Origin: Labrus mixtus
Taxonomy: Eukaryota > Chordata > Actinopteri > Labriformes > Labridae
Length of the DNA stretch: 64,000 bases
Assembly (NCBI RefSeq): GCF_963584025.1
Contig: NC_083627.1
Coordinates: 7,536,653 to 7,600,652, forward strand
Reading direction: 5' to 3'
Made by a program: the position numbers and the translations under genes. Below, in pieces: positions 37,940-60,009 of the stretch; position 1 is the first letter of the stretch; each line of letters opens with the position of its first letter. The notes beneath the pieces are model-generated. The model ran no database searches, was not told the origin of the DNA, and saw only the letters and a program-made list of their open reading frames with translations.

Positions 37940-39070
37940 CAGTCATGTAAACTAGAAACTTAAGGACGTTAGGACCTGGATGACCAGAAATGTTTTGCTA
38001 CTTAACTCCGAGAAGACTGAAGTTATTGTGCTAGGCCCTAAAAACCTCAGAGAGACTTTTTCTAGTGATGTGACTGTCCTTAATGACACCAGTCTGGCAT
38101 CTAGCACCACTGTTAGGAATCTAGGAGTTCTATTTGATCAAGACGTTTCCTTTAACTCTCACATCAATCAAATTTCAAGGACAGCCTATTTTCACCTTCA
38201 TAATATATCTAAGATCAGGAATATCCTGTCTCAAAGTGATGCAGAAAAACTAGTTCATGCATTTGTTACCTCCATGTTGGATAATTGTAATTCTCTTTTG
38301 TCAGGGTGCTCTGGTAAGTCTCTAAAGACTCTTCAACTAGTCCAGAATGCTGCAGCTCGTGTACTGACTGATGAGGAAAAGGGACCACATTACTCCTGTG
38401 TCTTCTCTGCACTGGCTCCCTATACAGTCTAGAATAGAATTTAAAATCCTTCTTCTCACTTACAAAGCTCTGAATGGCCAGGCACCATCTTATCTGAAGG
38501 AGCTACTAGTGCCGTACTGTCCCTCGAGAACATTACGGTCCCAGAATGCGGGTCTGCTCGTGGTACCTACAGTCTGTAAATGTACTATGGGAGGTAGAGC
38601 CTTCATTTATCAGACCTGCTCGTGGTACCTACAGTCTCTAAATGTACTATGGGAGGAAGAGCCTTCAGTTATCGGGCTCCTCTCCTTTGGAATCATCTAC
38701 CAGCCGGGGTCCCGGAGGCAGACACAATCTGTATTTTTAAGAATAGACTTAAAACTTTCCTTTTTCATAAATCTTATAATCTATCCCTCTTCCTGCATCT
38801 TATCCCATCTCTCCCCCTATCCCTTTCCAAGCCCGGCGCAGTCTAGGCCTGTGAAGGCTGTTTCATCCTGAGCTGGGGATCCGGCGTTTTAATAAGACAT
38901 TTTTTTCTTACCACTGTAACTTTTGCTGCTTTGCTAAAGTGCTCATGATGGATAGGCCGGATCTTTGTAACATAACAATGAGTAAGGTCTTTTACCTGCT
39001 TTTTTGTAAAGTGTCTCGAGATAACACTTGTTGAGTTGATGCTATACAAATACAAATTGATTGATTGATC
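37940..39070 (+). mobile_element. 5'-truncated LINE-2-like retrotransposon
   Basis: A 3' portion of a reverse-transcriptase ORF begins near 37978. It contains LLLNSEKTEVIVLGPKN, then NLGVLFDQDVSFNSHI and a MLDNCNSLLSG / LVQNAAARVL region, which is the C-terminal RT/thumb area of L2-clade LINEs. The frame shifts near 38395. A 62-bp tandem duplication (copies starting about 38554 and 38616) and another shift follow, so it is inactive. The end is ACAAATTGATTGATTGAT, the short ATTG-repeat end expected of L2 elements. It lies between the MS4A and semaphorin genes. Confidence 0.82.
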
Positions 39071-40376
39071 ATTTATCTGATTATTTGTTTAATTTTATAC
39101 TTTTTATTCTTATTTTACTCTCAATTATAAAAATATTTATGTAATACGTTTTTTGTTTCATGTACATCTTACAGGTTTTCCTTATCCTAACAGTTAGTAA
39201 ATTTTTATTTTTTTTACTTGAATTAATTATTTGTATTTATTAATGTGCATTAGATCCCCATTGGTTGTTACCGCAGTAACTTCCTGTTGTCCATACAAAA
39301 GAAAAAATACCCCAAAATAATGAATCTCAACAACCTTTGTTTTAACTCTAACTTTATTAACTCTTTTATTCTTTTTGTGCTTTATTCTGATTTTATTAAT
39401 AATTGTAAACATGACCGTTGAATATATAAATAAAGTTATTCACTGATTATTAACACGAGTGTTTGTTTTATTCTGAGGATCCTCTGACACTCACACTGAT
39501 CACTAAACAATAACTTTAAATATTTTATGTTTTTAAAGGTTTTAGCCACGAGGGGGCGCCAGAAGACAACATTTCTCTGGCAGCGGCAGAAAAACACATT
39601 TTGGAAACTAATTCTTGAATCCTTTGATAATTCAAGTTTCTTATGAGGCTGAACAGAGTTTATATTCTGTAAAAAGAAAGACAGACCACCACACCAAGTC
39701 ACACCATGCACTTGTAGCCGGTCTGTCTTTATTTTTACAGTCTATGGTCTTGACACTCAGTGTGTGGAAATGTCTCTGCGTTGTGCTGTGTGTGGATGAG
39801 ACGAAGACCAAGAACTTCCTTGCCAACTGGAGCAGATGTATTATCACACCATCTGTGTAAAATAAAATACATTCAGCACAGCAACTTCATACGACTGGGC
39901 TTCAACATGCACACCTCTCCTCAGCGGGGTCTCAGGCCGGCTGACACAATGCATGGGTGTGCTGTGACATTCTTTTTGTAAACGAGAACAAAAACTAAAT
40001 AAAAAGTATAAATTCTATTTCAGCTTATTTCTTACTCAACAGTGGCAATTTTGTGTTTTTGTCAAAACTGAAAATGTACTTAAACAGCTCAGCTAATATT
40101 GTTATACTGTACACTTCACGTTATATTAAAATAACAAAATATTTTGTGACTTTTGGTGAATTATAAATAGTTTCGACAACACCTGTTACACACACAACAC
40201 AAGTCTCACGTATCCAAAGTGATTCACCTTGAACTTTTATGTGCTTACTCCGATTTTAATGTACTTTTATACTTATTTCCATAAATATATATATAAATAT
40301 TTCCATCTTAAGAACCTGTTTTTACAGTGTGTCCTGTGCTGCTATGAAGCTGTCCTAACTGCTGTGGGTGTGTTTG

Positions 40377-40473
<97 letters not shown>

Positions 40474-40830
40474 ACAGCAGCAGCAGTTCTGTGTTGTTGT
40501 CACAGCTGTGTTCAGCTTCATGTTGTCTCTTATCTCAGTTCGGTCGAGTTTGGGAGGCGGCAGCTGCAAAACATATCCACGGTAATAACACCATAGAACC
40601 GTATGATAAACGTGATGTTTCTAAATCTCTGTCTTATAATCTGTTCTTAAATGTGGCTTGAGCCCAGAGAGAGTATGTGAGATACTTCCTGTCAATATGT
40701 GGAGTTTTTCTAGTTCGTAAAATCACCTGAATCTGTTAGAAGTCAGGCTGTCATTAACTAGTTAATACAGATGAATTAAGGTCTGAAATTAAATCATTAA
40801 TATATTAAAATAAACTCAGAGACACACAGA
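39071..40830. other. intergenic region
   Basis: AT-rich sequence with no supported gene. A (GT)n microsatellite occupies 40380-40471. Confidence 0.6.
40380..40471 (+). repeat. (GT)n microsatellite
   Basis: About 46 GT units. Overlapping Cys-Val or Thr-His ORFs are artefacts. Confidence 0.97.
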
Positions 40831-42341
40831 GGACACCTTCACTTTTTATTCCTGTGCTCGTCACACAGTTTGGACAGTTTGTTATCATCACACCTCGAAC
40901 AGTCATACCAAATCAGAGCAGCCGGTGACCGTACAGTCAGACCTCCTCACCGAGACCTCCGCATGGTTTTAAACATCTCACCAGTCATTGTCTTCATCGA
41001 CTTACAGACAAGAGGACACTGATGCTAACACACGGAGAAAAAACAGACTGAAAACCTGAAATGATCTGCAGAAAAATAACCACCAACAAGTTACAACTCG
41101 CTGATGATGATTGTGCTGACAGAAGCAGAAATTATGAGAATTTCTTTAGAGATGAGACATCGAAGGGTTAAAATCTGTCCTGATTATGAACATGTGAACA
41201 GTTCAGGGAGTTTTCTTAACGGTCACATATTATGCAAAACACACTTCACCATGTTGTTCTAACTCCAACATGTGTCCCTTGTCTGTCTAGAAACCCCCCA
41301 ATGATGAGAAAAGTTTACATTTAAAGGTACAGACACAGAAACAGTCTGTTCTGAGCAGGGCTGAAATAGAGGGGTTTATAGACATGATCAAATACAGGAT
41401 CAGAGTGGATTTAGAACAAGAAACTTCACACACATGTTTTGGGGAGCTCTTGAGACTGGTTGAAGAGGAGGAGAATATGTGACCTTTAACCTACTAAAGT
41501 TAAACTCCTTCAGGTAAATTTCTTAGCAAGTGTTTTATGACACTTTAACCTCAGGGACTGACGATGAAAAAAGACTTCCGGTTGACTGTTTCCGTGTGCA
41601 GATGAATTTGTTTATGATTAAATGTCTCGTCCTGACTTCTCTTCCACATGAACACAAACCTTCAGTCCGTTACTGACGTTTCCTAAAATATCAGTTTGGC
41701 AAAGTCAAAAAACACATTACGAAGAGATTTCTGAGATGAAAACAGCCGCTGACTCGTCTTTATTTTCACAATCCACAGAGGGAGTTTTAAAAAATGTAAC
41801 ATCGGTCTTCACGTTTGGTTCATTTGACCTCCTGAGAATTAATAACCTCATGAAAGTAGACTGAAAACTGTGGCTTCATAGCAAAGTTTCTTGTCTAAAA
41901 CCTTTTACAGTCAGGTGAACTCGTACTTTACAGCACAGACAAACTGAGTCAGTGTGTGGAACAACACAAAGTACCGTCACAGATTGGTCATCACATTTTA
42001 AACATCGTTCATCTGACTGACAGGTGTCCTCACAGGTGTACCAAGTCTCTAGTGGTTCGGTTCTTTCACACATGCACAAAACTCCTGTGTGAACAAAAAA
42101 CAGACTCCTCCCCCCCCCCATCAGCTGGAATCATCTCCCGCTGCGAGGTGCATGTGTGAACAAGCAAGAGAGGAAGATTTCTGCTGCTGCATTCTGCTTG
42201 AAGTACATGTGTGAAAACAGCGTAGCCTTTTTAACAGAACCTCCAACAGGACTGACAGAGAGTCACCGTGGTAACAGGCTCCTCCCACCTCTCAGGTGTA
42301 ACAGTGAGTGTGTGTATCAGTGTGTGTGTTTTGTGTAACTC
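40830..42341 (-). other. 3'UTR of the semaphorin gene
   Basis: From the stop codon at 42342 to an AATAAA on the minus strand (40845-40850). It includes a MITE at 41216-41489. Confidence 0.65.
41216..41489. mobile_element. TTAA-ended MITE in the semaphorin 3'UTR
   Basis: The left end TTAACGGTCACATATT and the right end AATATGTGACCTTTAA are inverted copies with one mismatch. It is 274 bp with no ORF. The TTAA termini suggest piggyBac-type target choice (inference). Confidence 0.75.
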
Positions 42342-52892
<10,551 letters not shown>

Positions 52893-53760
52893 CACAGCTG
52901 ATCTCAGTCACATCTAAGGCCCGAGGCGTGAAGGGAGGGGGGGGGACCGTAGCTGAAGCCACATGATCTGGTTCCTACAGTCGACCATCACTGGATCTGA
53001 AACACACGCAGGAAAGAAAAACATGAATGACCACCGTCTTATCGCACAGCCTCAGAGATCCTCAGCCGAGTCTTCATCTTGTCCTGAGAGTGACCAGGAA
53101 GTGACTCAAACGAGACTTACACAAACAGCCTAACGGGGACGTTTTAAACATTTGTTTTGTTGCTTCCTCTAACGGACGTTTCTTCGTTTGCAGCTTTAGA
53201 TTCAGCAGTGAAGGAGAAACTATGAAGGGGCGCTCAATCTTCAAAACCGCCAGTTGTCATCTGACGACACGCCTCTGGGAGCGACGGCCAGCGCCTCTGT
53301 AATTCCTCTGCAGAGGGTTAAACCAGTTCATAGAGACTATCAGACAGCATCAGGGCTTCAGATAAAAGAGTCTCAAACACTCAGAGAGTTTCTACTCTTC
53401 TTAAGAGCCCGTTGAGTTTCTCTTCTCCTTTCCTTTTTAGAAATGTCGTTTCTGAAGCGAGGAACGCAACGTCAACATCAGCTCGGTTGTTTATCGGAGC
53501 TTTTTGTTTGTCTGTCTGTTTTTTTTTTGTTTTCAGCAGGGAGATGCTGAGCAGATATCCGGGGCCAAAGGAAGAGCCCATTACAGTCTGGAGCGCGTCC
53601 AACCTGCCGAGAAGAGAAAATGACTTCCTCCAAAGAACAGCATTCTGTTCAAACTAAATTAAAGAAAAAGAAAGGCCGTATTCATGATGTTATTCTAAGA
53701 AAATACGTTTTGATATGACTTGTTTAAGGAAAACAAGAAAAAGGGAGCTGGTGCATTTTT
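52893..53760 (-). other. semaphorin 5'UTR and first-intron region
   Basis: An acceptor (TGTGTTTCAG on the minus strand) near 52999 suggests that the coding exon begins there with about 106 bases of 5'UTR. No other feature is seen. Confidence 0.4.
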
Positions 53761-54065
53761 GCGTTCAGAGAATTGAAATAAAATAATCTAATTTATTAAT
53801 GAATTGAATTTAATCGCATGTTGTTGTTTGTTTTTAAACAGCAGACTGAAGAACAGTTTCTTCCACCTTCTCTTAAGACTCTTAAATACTAATATTCATT
53901 TAAAAAAGGAACACTATAACCCCCTGTGCAGCGTGCAACACTTCACATTTTAGATTGTATATTAATGCCACACTCACTCACATCATGTTATTCTGCCTTG
54001 ATGTTTTCTTAAAAACTAACATTTTATTCTCATTGCGCTTCTTCGTTCTGGTTTGATATTCTAGT

Positions 54066-54184
54066 TTTTAAAGGTTTATTTTTGGGCATTTTTGCTTTTA
54101 TTTTAGAGACAGGGCAGCGTTTCTTAAGGAGGTGTTCACACATCCAACGATCCCATGAGGTAAAACTTTACTTAGTACTTTCTT

Positions 54185-54216
<32 letters not shown>

Positions 54217-54318
54217 TGGGATATGATATGCAGGAAAGGAGCCACAGGTCGGATTCTAACCCGGGCCGTCCGCTCTGAAGGACATAACCCTCTGTCACCA
54301 CTACCTACCGGCGCCCCT
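54066..54318 (-). repeat. SINE copy with internal insertion
   Basis: Same family as 51969-52190: GGTTTATTTTTGGGCATTTT tail, GAGA tract, ATGCAGGAAAGGAGCCACAG and GGCGCCCC end. About 55 extra bases sit between the tail and the GAGA tract. Confidence 0.7.
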
Positions 54319-55299
54319 TTATATTCTATTCTACCTACCCTCTGCAAAGGAGCCTCCTAGCATAAGAATTTCACACAGTTGTGTTTGTAGGACTATGACC
54401 ATCTTGAACTTTGAACCCAGCATCAGATCTTGAGTTAAGTGTATTTTTACATCCATCGTCCTTGTTGTTCAATGTTCACTTTTAGGATGGCTTCCTGTTT
54501 TTAGACACAACTGTGCAGAAAAAGATACTCAAACATAAGGCATGCAGCCTCCAGGTAACTTGTCCTGCAGACCTCTGACTTCTGAATAAGTCACGTGAAA
54601 TAATACCTGACTTTCTAACCCTCAGGAGGGCATAAACTACATGTTATTAACTTCTCTCTAAATGCAAACGGAAGTGACAGTCACTTTGATATTTTCCGTA
54701 CCTGCAGAAAAAGATCCTGAATGCTTTCATTTGGTCAGATCTACCTGCTGGATATGAGCATGTAGCTCTTCTCCTGCTGCCAAACATCAACAACACATGC
54801 AGCATGTCTGACTGATGAATAAGCAGGTGACTTTGACCTCTGGTATTGTACTGTTGTGCACTTTTCCGACATGCATTAGCGCATTTTTAAACCCATTTCA
54901 CTCTAAAGCGGCTCATCGTGCAACATGTGTGTAGCTGCGTAGTCTTTGTTTCTTCCAGCAGACCCGCGCAGCTCAACATGATCTGATCTGTTTGTTCTGT
55001 TTCTGCTGCAGGTTGAAAAAGTCAAATGTGACGAAACACGTGGTGTCCAAAGTTCAGCTCAAATCCTGCAGTTCAACAACACACTATAACACGTTACAGC
55101 CCGGTATTAAAGCTGCACCGTGCACACACTATCACACACACACACACACCGAGCTGATTGTTCCTGCTTTCAGGAGGAGACATTTTCTGATCGTGGTGAA
55201 ACATCGAGCCGTCATTTTTTGTTTTTTTTTATCAATCTGAGACAAACAGCAGACGATCAGCTGCTGTTAAAAAAAAACTGAGAGAAAGATAAAGTGATC

Positions 55300-55545
55300 T
55301 CACGTTTCCGCAGATTGTTTCCTCTCTGTTTTCTCCTCCTGAAGTGAATCCGCAGTTTTCCGCCCTCCTCTCTCCGCTCCGGTTCAAAAAAAAAAAAACA
55401 CTCCTCCAAACGTGACCCCCGGTGAGGAGAAACCGCTGACCGAGGTTCAGCCTTTACTATCATAACAAAAGCCTCCCCCAGCCCGCTCCTCCTCCATCTG
55501 CTCCTCCTCCTCCTCCTCCTCCTCCTCCTCCCGTCAGGAGGAGCA
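55300..55545 (-). promoter_or_regulatory. candidate 5' exon/promoter of the semaphorin
   Basis: Minus-strand sequence with a donor-like AAAC-GTGAGATC near 55302, preceded by GC-rich, GGA-repeat-rich sequence (55497-55532 on the plus strand is a CTC repeat). It is a plausible non-coding first exon; only position and composition support this. Confidence 0.25.
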
Positions 55546-55762
55546 GCAGCAGGTTGCAGGCTCCCCCTACAGGCGGTGTGACACATTACAACCTGCACAG
55601 GTGGAGAAACTCTGACATTCAGAGCTCACTGGCTCCTCTGGGTGTTCATGGGCGTCTTGGTGAGACCGGCTACCCTGGGCCACCATGGACGAGGACCCTC
55701 ATTGGACTTTTCCCTGGTCCTTTTCATAGTCCATTTCTGCAACAGTGCCAGAACGACGCTCC

Positions 55763-55844
55763 GAGAGACAGTAGAGAAGTCCCAAAGACAGAAATGATGG
55801 AATATTTCATCATTTCTGTCTTTGGGACTTCTCTACTGTCTCTC
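55763..55844. repeat. 82-bp near-perfect palindrome (hairpin)
   Basis: The 37-base arm 55763-55799 (begins GAGAGACAGTAGAGAAGTCC) is repeated exactly inverted at 55808-55844, around an 8-base centre that includes AATATT. The outer flanks do not match. An RNA would fold into a long uninterrupted hairpin from either strand. Confidence 0.95.
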
Positions 55845-55864
55845 ACTGTGGGAGACGATGGTCG

Positions 55865-56512
55865 AGTCCTCTTTTGACGCGTGCCGATGATCGCTGTCAT
55901 GCTTTACGTCGGCGTCGGCGTGTAACTGGAGTACAAAGAGGAGGAGGAATCATCCGGGGGAAAAGATACACGGATACATTCAGAAGTAGTATCATGCTAA
56001 GGCAGTTTCCCTTGTCTTCAGTTGGCTTGTTGTTGTTGTTTTTTTTTTGTTTTTTTTTAACCTCATGTTGCCGCTTCCTGGTTCAGAGGAGGTCTTTAAA
56101 CAGTCTTTATACACACACACACACCTTTAGGGGGCGTCGCCCTCGGCACAGCCAGCGGGTCAAAACAGAACTTACATTCATCTTATCATGTAACCAACAC
56201 CTCCTGTGGATGTCGTTAGTTTCAACTTCTCCACATGTACACACTCATAAAGTCATGCTCTCCCTTCCTTTAAAACACCGTCTCTCTGTGTGAAGAAGCT
56301 TTCGTCACAAACCACGATAAACACGTCTCACACTGCGTTAAAAAAGAGAAGCAAAGACCTCATCCTCATAGTTCGCTATAACTGTATCAAATATGACTTT
56401 TAAAGACCTCGTTGCGGTCTCTAGGTGTTAATGCAGGTTCAGTGGTGTGTTAGCTGTTAGCTACGTCGGGGTCCCAGTCTGTTTCACGTCTCAGCGTTGC
56501 GGAAGCGCGAGT

Positions 56513-56550
<38 letters not shown>

Positions 56551-58311
56551 CCGGATCTCGGCTCTCGCCCCTATAACACCTCTGTAACTATCTCAGAAGG
56601 AGGCCAATCAGAGGGATAGTTTCTTTAAAATGCATGAAATCAAAAAAAAAAAAGTGAGGGATTCATTCTGATGACCTTCATTTGAAGCTTTTAATTTGTC
56701 ATTCATGTAATGGAGGCGGGGTCGTAACAATACTGCAAGGCTGACTGAGTCTGTGGCAGAGGGGCCCAGAGATCCTGGAGACGCCTCTGGGGAGGTTTAA
56801 TCAGGTGAAGCTGCAGTGAAGCATCTGCTGCAGAAATGTCTCCATTCAGCCGTCTGTAATAATCTATGATGTGCATGAATGATCTATGAGAGCGTGTGCA
56901 TTAACCACGCTTCAGAGTGCAAACAGCGTCCGTCTGGCTGAAAATATAAGCGACGTGTGGACCCTGCAGGTTCCTGTTGTCACCTGATCAACTCTTCATG
57001 TATTTAATGTTTGTATGTTGTTTCTGGTCTGAGTCTATGCGCCTGTGTTTCTACAGGCGTTTGATCGTAGGAACGTATTCACAGTGGAACTGTTGGAACC
57101 TCCGCCTCCTTTTTTACTGATTCCACACCGCAGGAACATACGGCTTCACATATAAAACATGTTCCAGTGAAACATCAACAAACTGAATGAATCTTCGCCC
57201 CGTCAGTGTGAACACAGATCTGACAACAACAAACCCAGAGGGACTTTGACTTCACTGTTTGTTTTTAGAAAGGCATTACCATCTTGAAGCTGACGCTCGA
57301 GGAACTGCAGCGTTCTGCACTTCTGCACTGGCTTCATTTATCATCACCAGATGCCGCTTGCTCCAAACATGGCTCCAGAAAACAAAAATGGTTGCCAAGA
57401 GGCCAACCTGGAGGCTTCATATTCACAGTCAACAAACTACTTTGTGACGTTTCAGTGGTGGCATTCATTATCACAGAGTCTTTGGTGTGGAGGTGCACCG
57501 CTTTTTAACACCACTTCAGATCCTCTCTCCTCGTCTCCTCGTCTCCTTAATGGATTGAGAGATCCTCCATGATGGCGGAGGGTAACGATCAGGTCAGAGG
57601 AGAAGAGAGGACGCGAGGAAGTATAAATTAAGGTAGCTGGTTAAAGGCGCCCTGTGTTTTTAGACCCACACAACAGGCCTACAGTCAGGATTTCACAGCT
57701 CCTCTGACACGCTTTGTTTATGTGACGCAAAATTACAGGAGCTTTGTTTTGAGAAGTAAAGTGAAGTTAAACTAAAAGTGCTCCACATTATTTAGCGCGG
57801 ACACACAGGTCAGATTTAAGGTTGCTTTTTTATGTCCTGTTCAGATCCTACATTTATTTTTTTTGACCTCAATCAGGCCCTTTCATCACTTGTAGTATGA
57901 AGATGTTTAAAAAGCTCTCGTTGTTGATGCAGCCATGCCATCAGCTGATTCATCAGTGCTTTGTTTGATAATCAGAAGACCATTCTTGTATCAACAGGCT
58001 GTTTAACTATTTTATGTCTGCTTTTATGTACAGAAATGCATGTTTTTTATTCATACTTTTTACGCCAGAGTGTTTAAGCAGAGGATTTTTATTTATTTAG
58101 TTGAATATTTAACTTGTCAATATATCAATAAACTGAATTAAATACGGTGTTTAAATGCAACTTTACTTTGGACAACAACCTTGTGTCTCTTCTTAGAGGT
58201 AACAAGTGCTTCTTTCTCTGCAGGTTTTGAAAAAAAATGAAAATGTCGTCCTTGCACTTTCCACTTTATTTCTAACATCTAGCCCCTCTTAAAAAGCATA
58301 GAGAGGCCTGC

Positions 58312-58360
<49 letters not shown>

Positions 58361-59895
58361 CTGTCTGGTGTCTTGTTTGTCTAGAACTCCATCTTGATAT
58401 ACAGCTGGAGGATCTTCTGATGTTTAGCTCCACCTGGTCTCCTCCTCTGCTCCGTCTCCTCCTCATACAGGCCGACTGCAGAAATAATCCAAACACTCCA
58501 ATAGTTTGTGCACATGCAGGATTGTTCTCCTGCAGACGATCCCTCGTTAAAGCCGCCTGTTTCTACTCTCCGATCAGCTCAGTATTGGAGTGTGTTTGTT
58601 AAAGTAAAAGTCTGTTTAGCCTCGTCATCTCTCACCGTTACAGGTTCAAATTCAGCACAACTCGAGCAGCAAACTATTGGCGTGTAAATTTAGACTCCTA
58701 CAGCTTTAGAGCAGACCGGCTTGGTTGTGAGCGCAGCAGGGAAAGGAACGGGTAAGAGGGCTAATGAGGAGAAAAGAAGATTGGAGCGGATTAGCAGTGA
58801 CCTGGAAAGAGCCATGTGGTAACAGGCTGAACGCCTCCAGCATCAAACACGAAGCTGCTGCCTCACAGGTGTATGACGACCGAGCGGCATGACAGCAGAC
58901 AGGTGTGCTGCTGCCTGTCGGCTGCTGCATAGTGGCTGAAAACACCACCAACCAGAAACAGGCAGCAGGGATGTACCTGAGGCTGCAACCAACAAGGATT
59001 AACTTTTTGGTTGACTTTTAAGGGCTTACAATGCGACTTTCAAAGCAGATTTTCAGACCAAAACAAATAATCTCTGAGGACACACCTCCTTCACGACTAC
59101 AATTACATTTGAGGAGGAAGCCAACAATTTCCTTTAGGAGAAACAGTCAAATACAAAAAAAATGCAAATTCAAAACCACACAATTTAAGATCCTTATCAG
59201 GAAATTAATATGTTGCAACTAGCACAGGTACGAGTCAAAAACAGACATTTTGCTCTTGTAAAAAAGCTCATCATTTGGGGCCGTAGTTACATTTTGTGTG
59301 ACAGTTATGATTAGCTAGACATGCACAGACCATCAGCTAAAATGTGTACTTGTAACCATACTAGGTTTGTAGCTGATGCATTCAGGGTTGAACACACTCA
59401 GGACTTTTGTGTATCCATCGCTCAGTTGTTTTAAAACCTCATAGTTAAAAATAATATCTGCACACACTTCCAGAATGAGTACACAAACTATAACGACAGC
59501 TACGAAAACTTTTTACACATGCACAAAATATTTCTTCTAGTTTATGGTCAGTATTTGTCCATCTTGTTTGTTTAGCTGTTTAGTGGACTGCTTTAGATTT
59601 CTCACAGTCAGTCTCTTACTGAGTGTCCCTTTTGCAAAGTATATTATTATGTAAGTCAAACAAATAAATATAATAAATATAAATTCATTAGTCTTAGGAA
59701 ACAGTGTTGTTTGTATTTTGTGCAACTTTCCAACACATCAACAGTCAGAACAACATTTTCAGTTTATTAGTGGATGACAATAATAAACTTTAAAAACTCA
59801 GAAAAAAACAAACGTACACAGGAGATGAAGTGCAGCAGTGAATCCGTCTGCAGGCTGATAATGTTTAACTCACAAACGGTGCAGTCACAAACGTT
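55865..59895. other. intergenic region without recognised genes
   Basis: Holds (AC)n at 56515-56549, (GT)n at 58313-58358, and a stretch near 56450-56600 that resembles 48165-48330. Small ORFs show no recognisable domains. Confidence 0.5.
58313..58358 (+). repeat. (GT)n microsatellite
   Basis: About 23 GT units; ORFs over it are artefacts. Confidence 0.95.
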
Positions 59896-60009
59896 ATTTT
59901 GTCATTTTCATTTTTTATCTATAAGCAAATGTGGAGAGATAACAACCTGACCCTCGTCTTCCTGCTGGACTCAGATATCTTCACTCCAGCTGCAGAGAAA
60001 CTCAAAGCC

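Noticed and set aside
55763..55844. Calling the palindrome a microRNA gene
   Set aside because: Perfect pairing along 37 bases and no recognised seed make this unsupported. It is kept as a hairpin of unknown origin.
55874..56293. 139-aa plus-strand ORF near 56 kb
   Set aside because: The translation has Phe/Leu runs from a T tract and a Thr-His run from a CA repeat, with no domain and no splice context.
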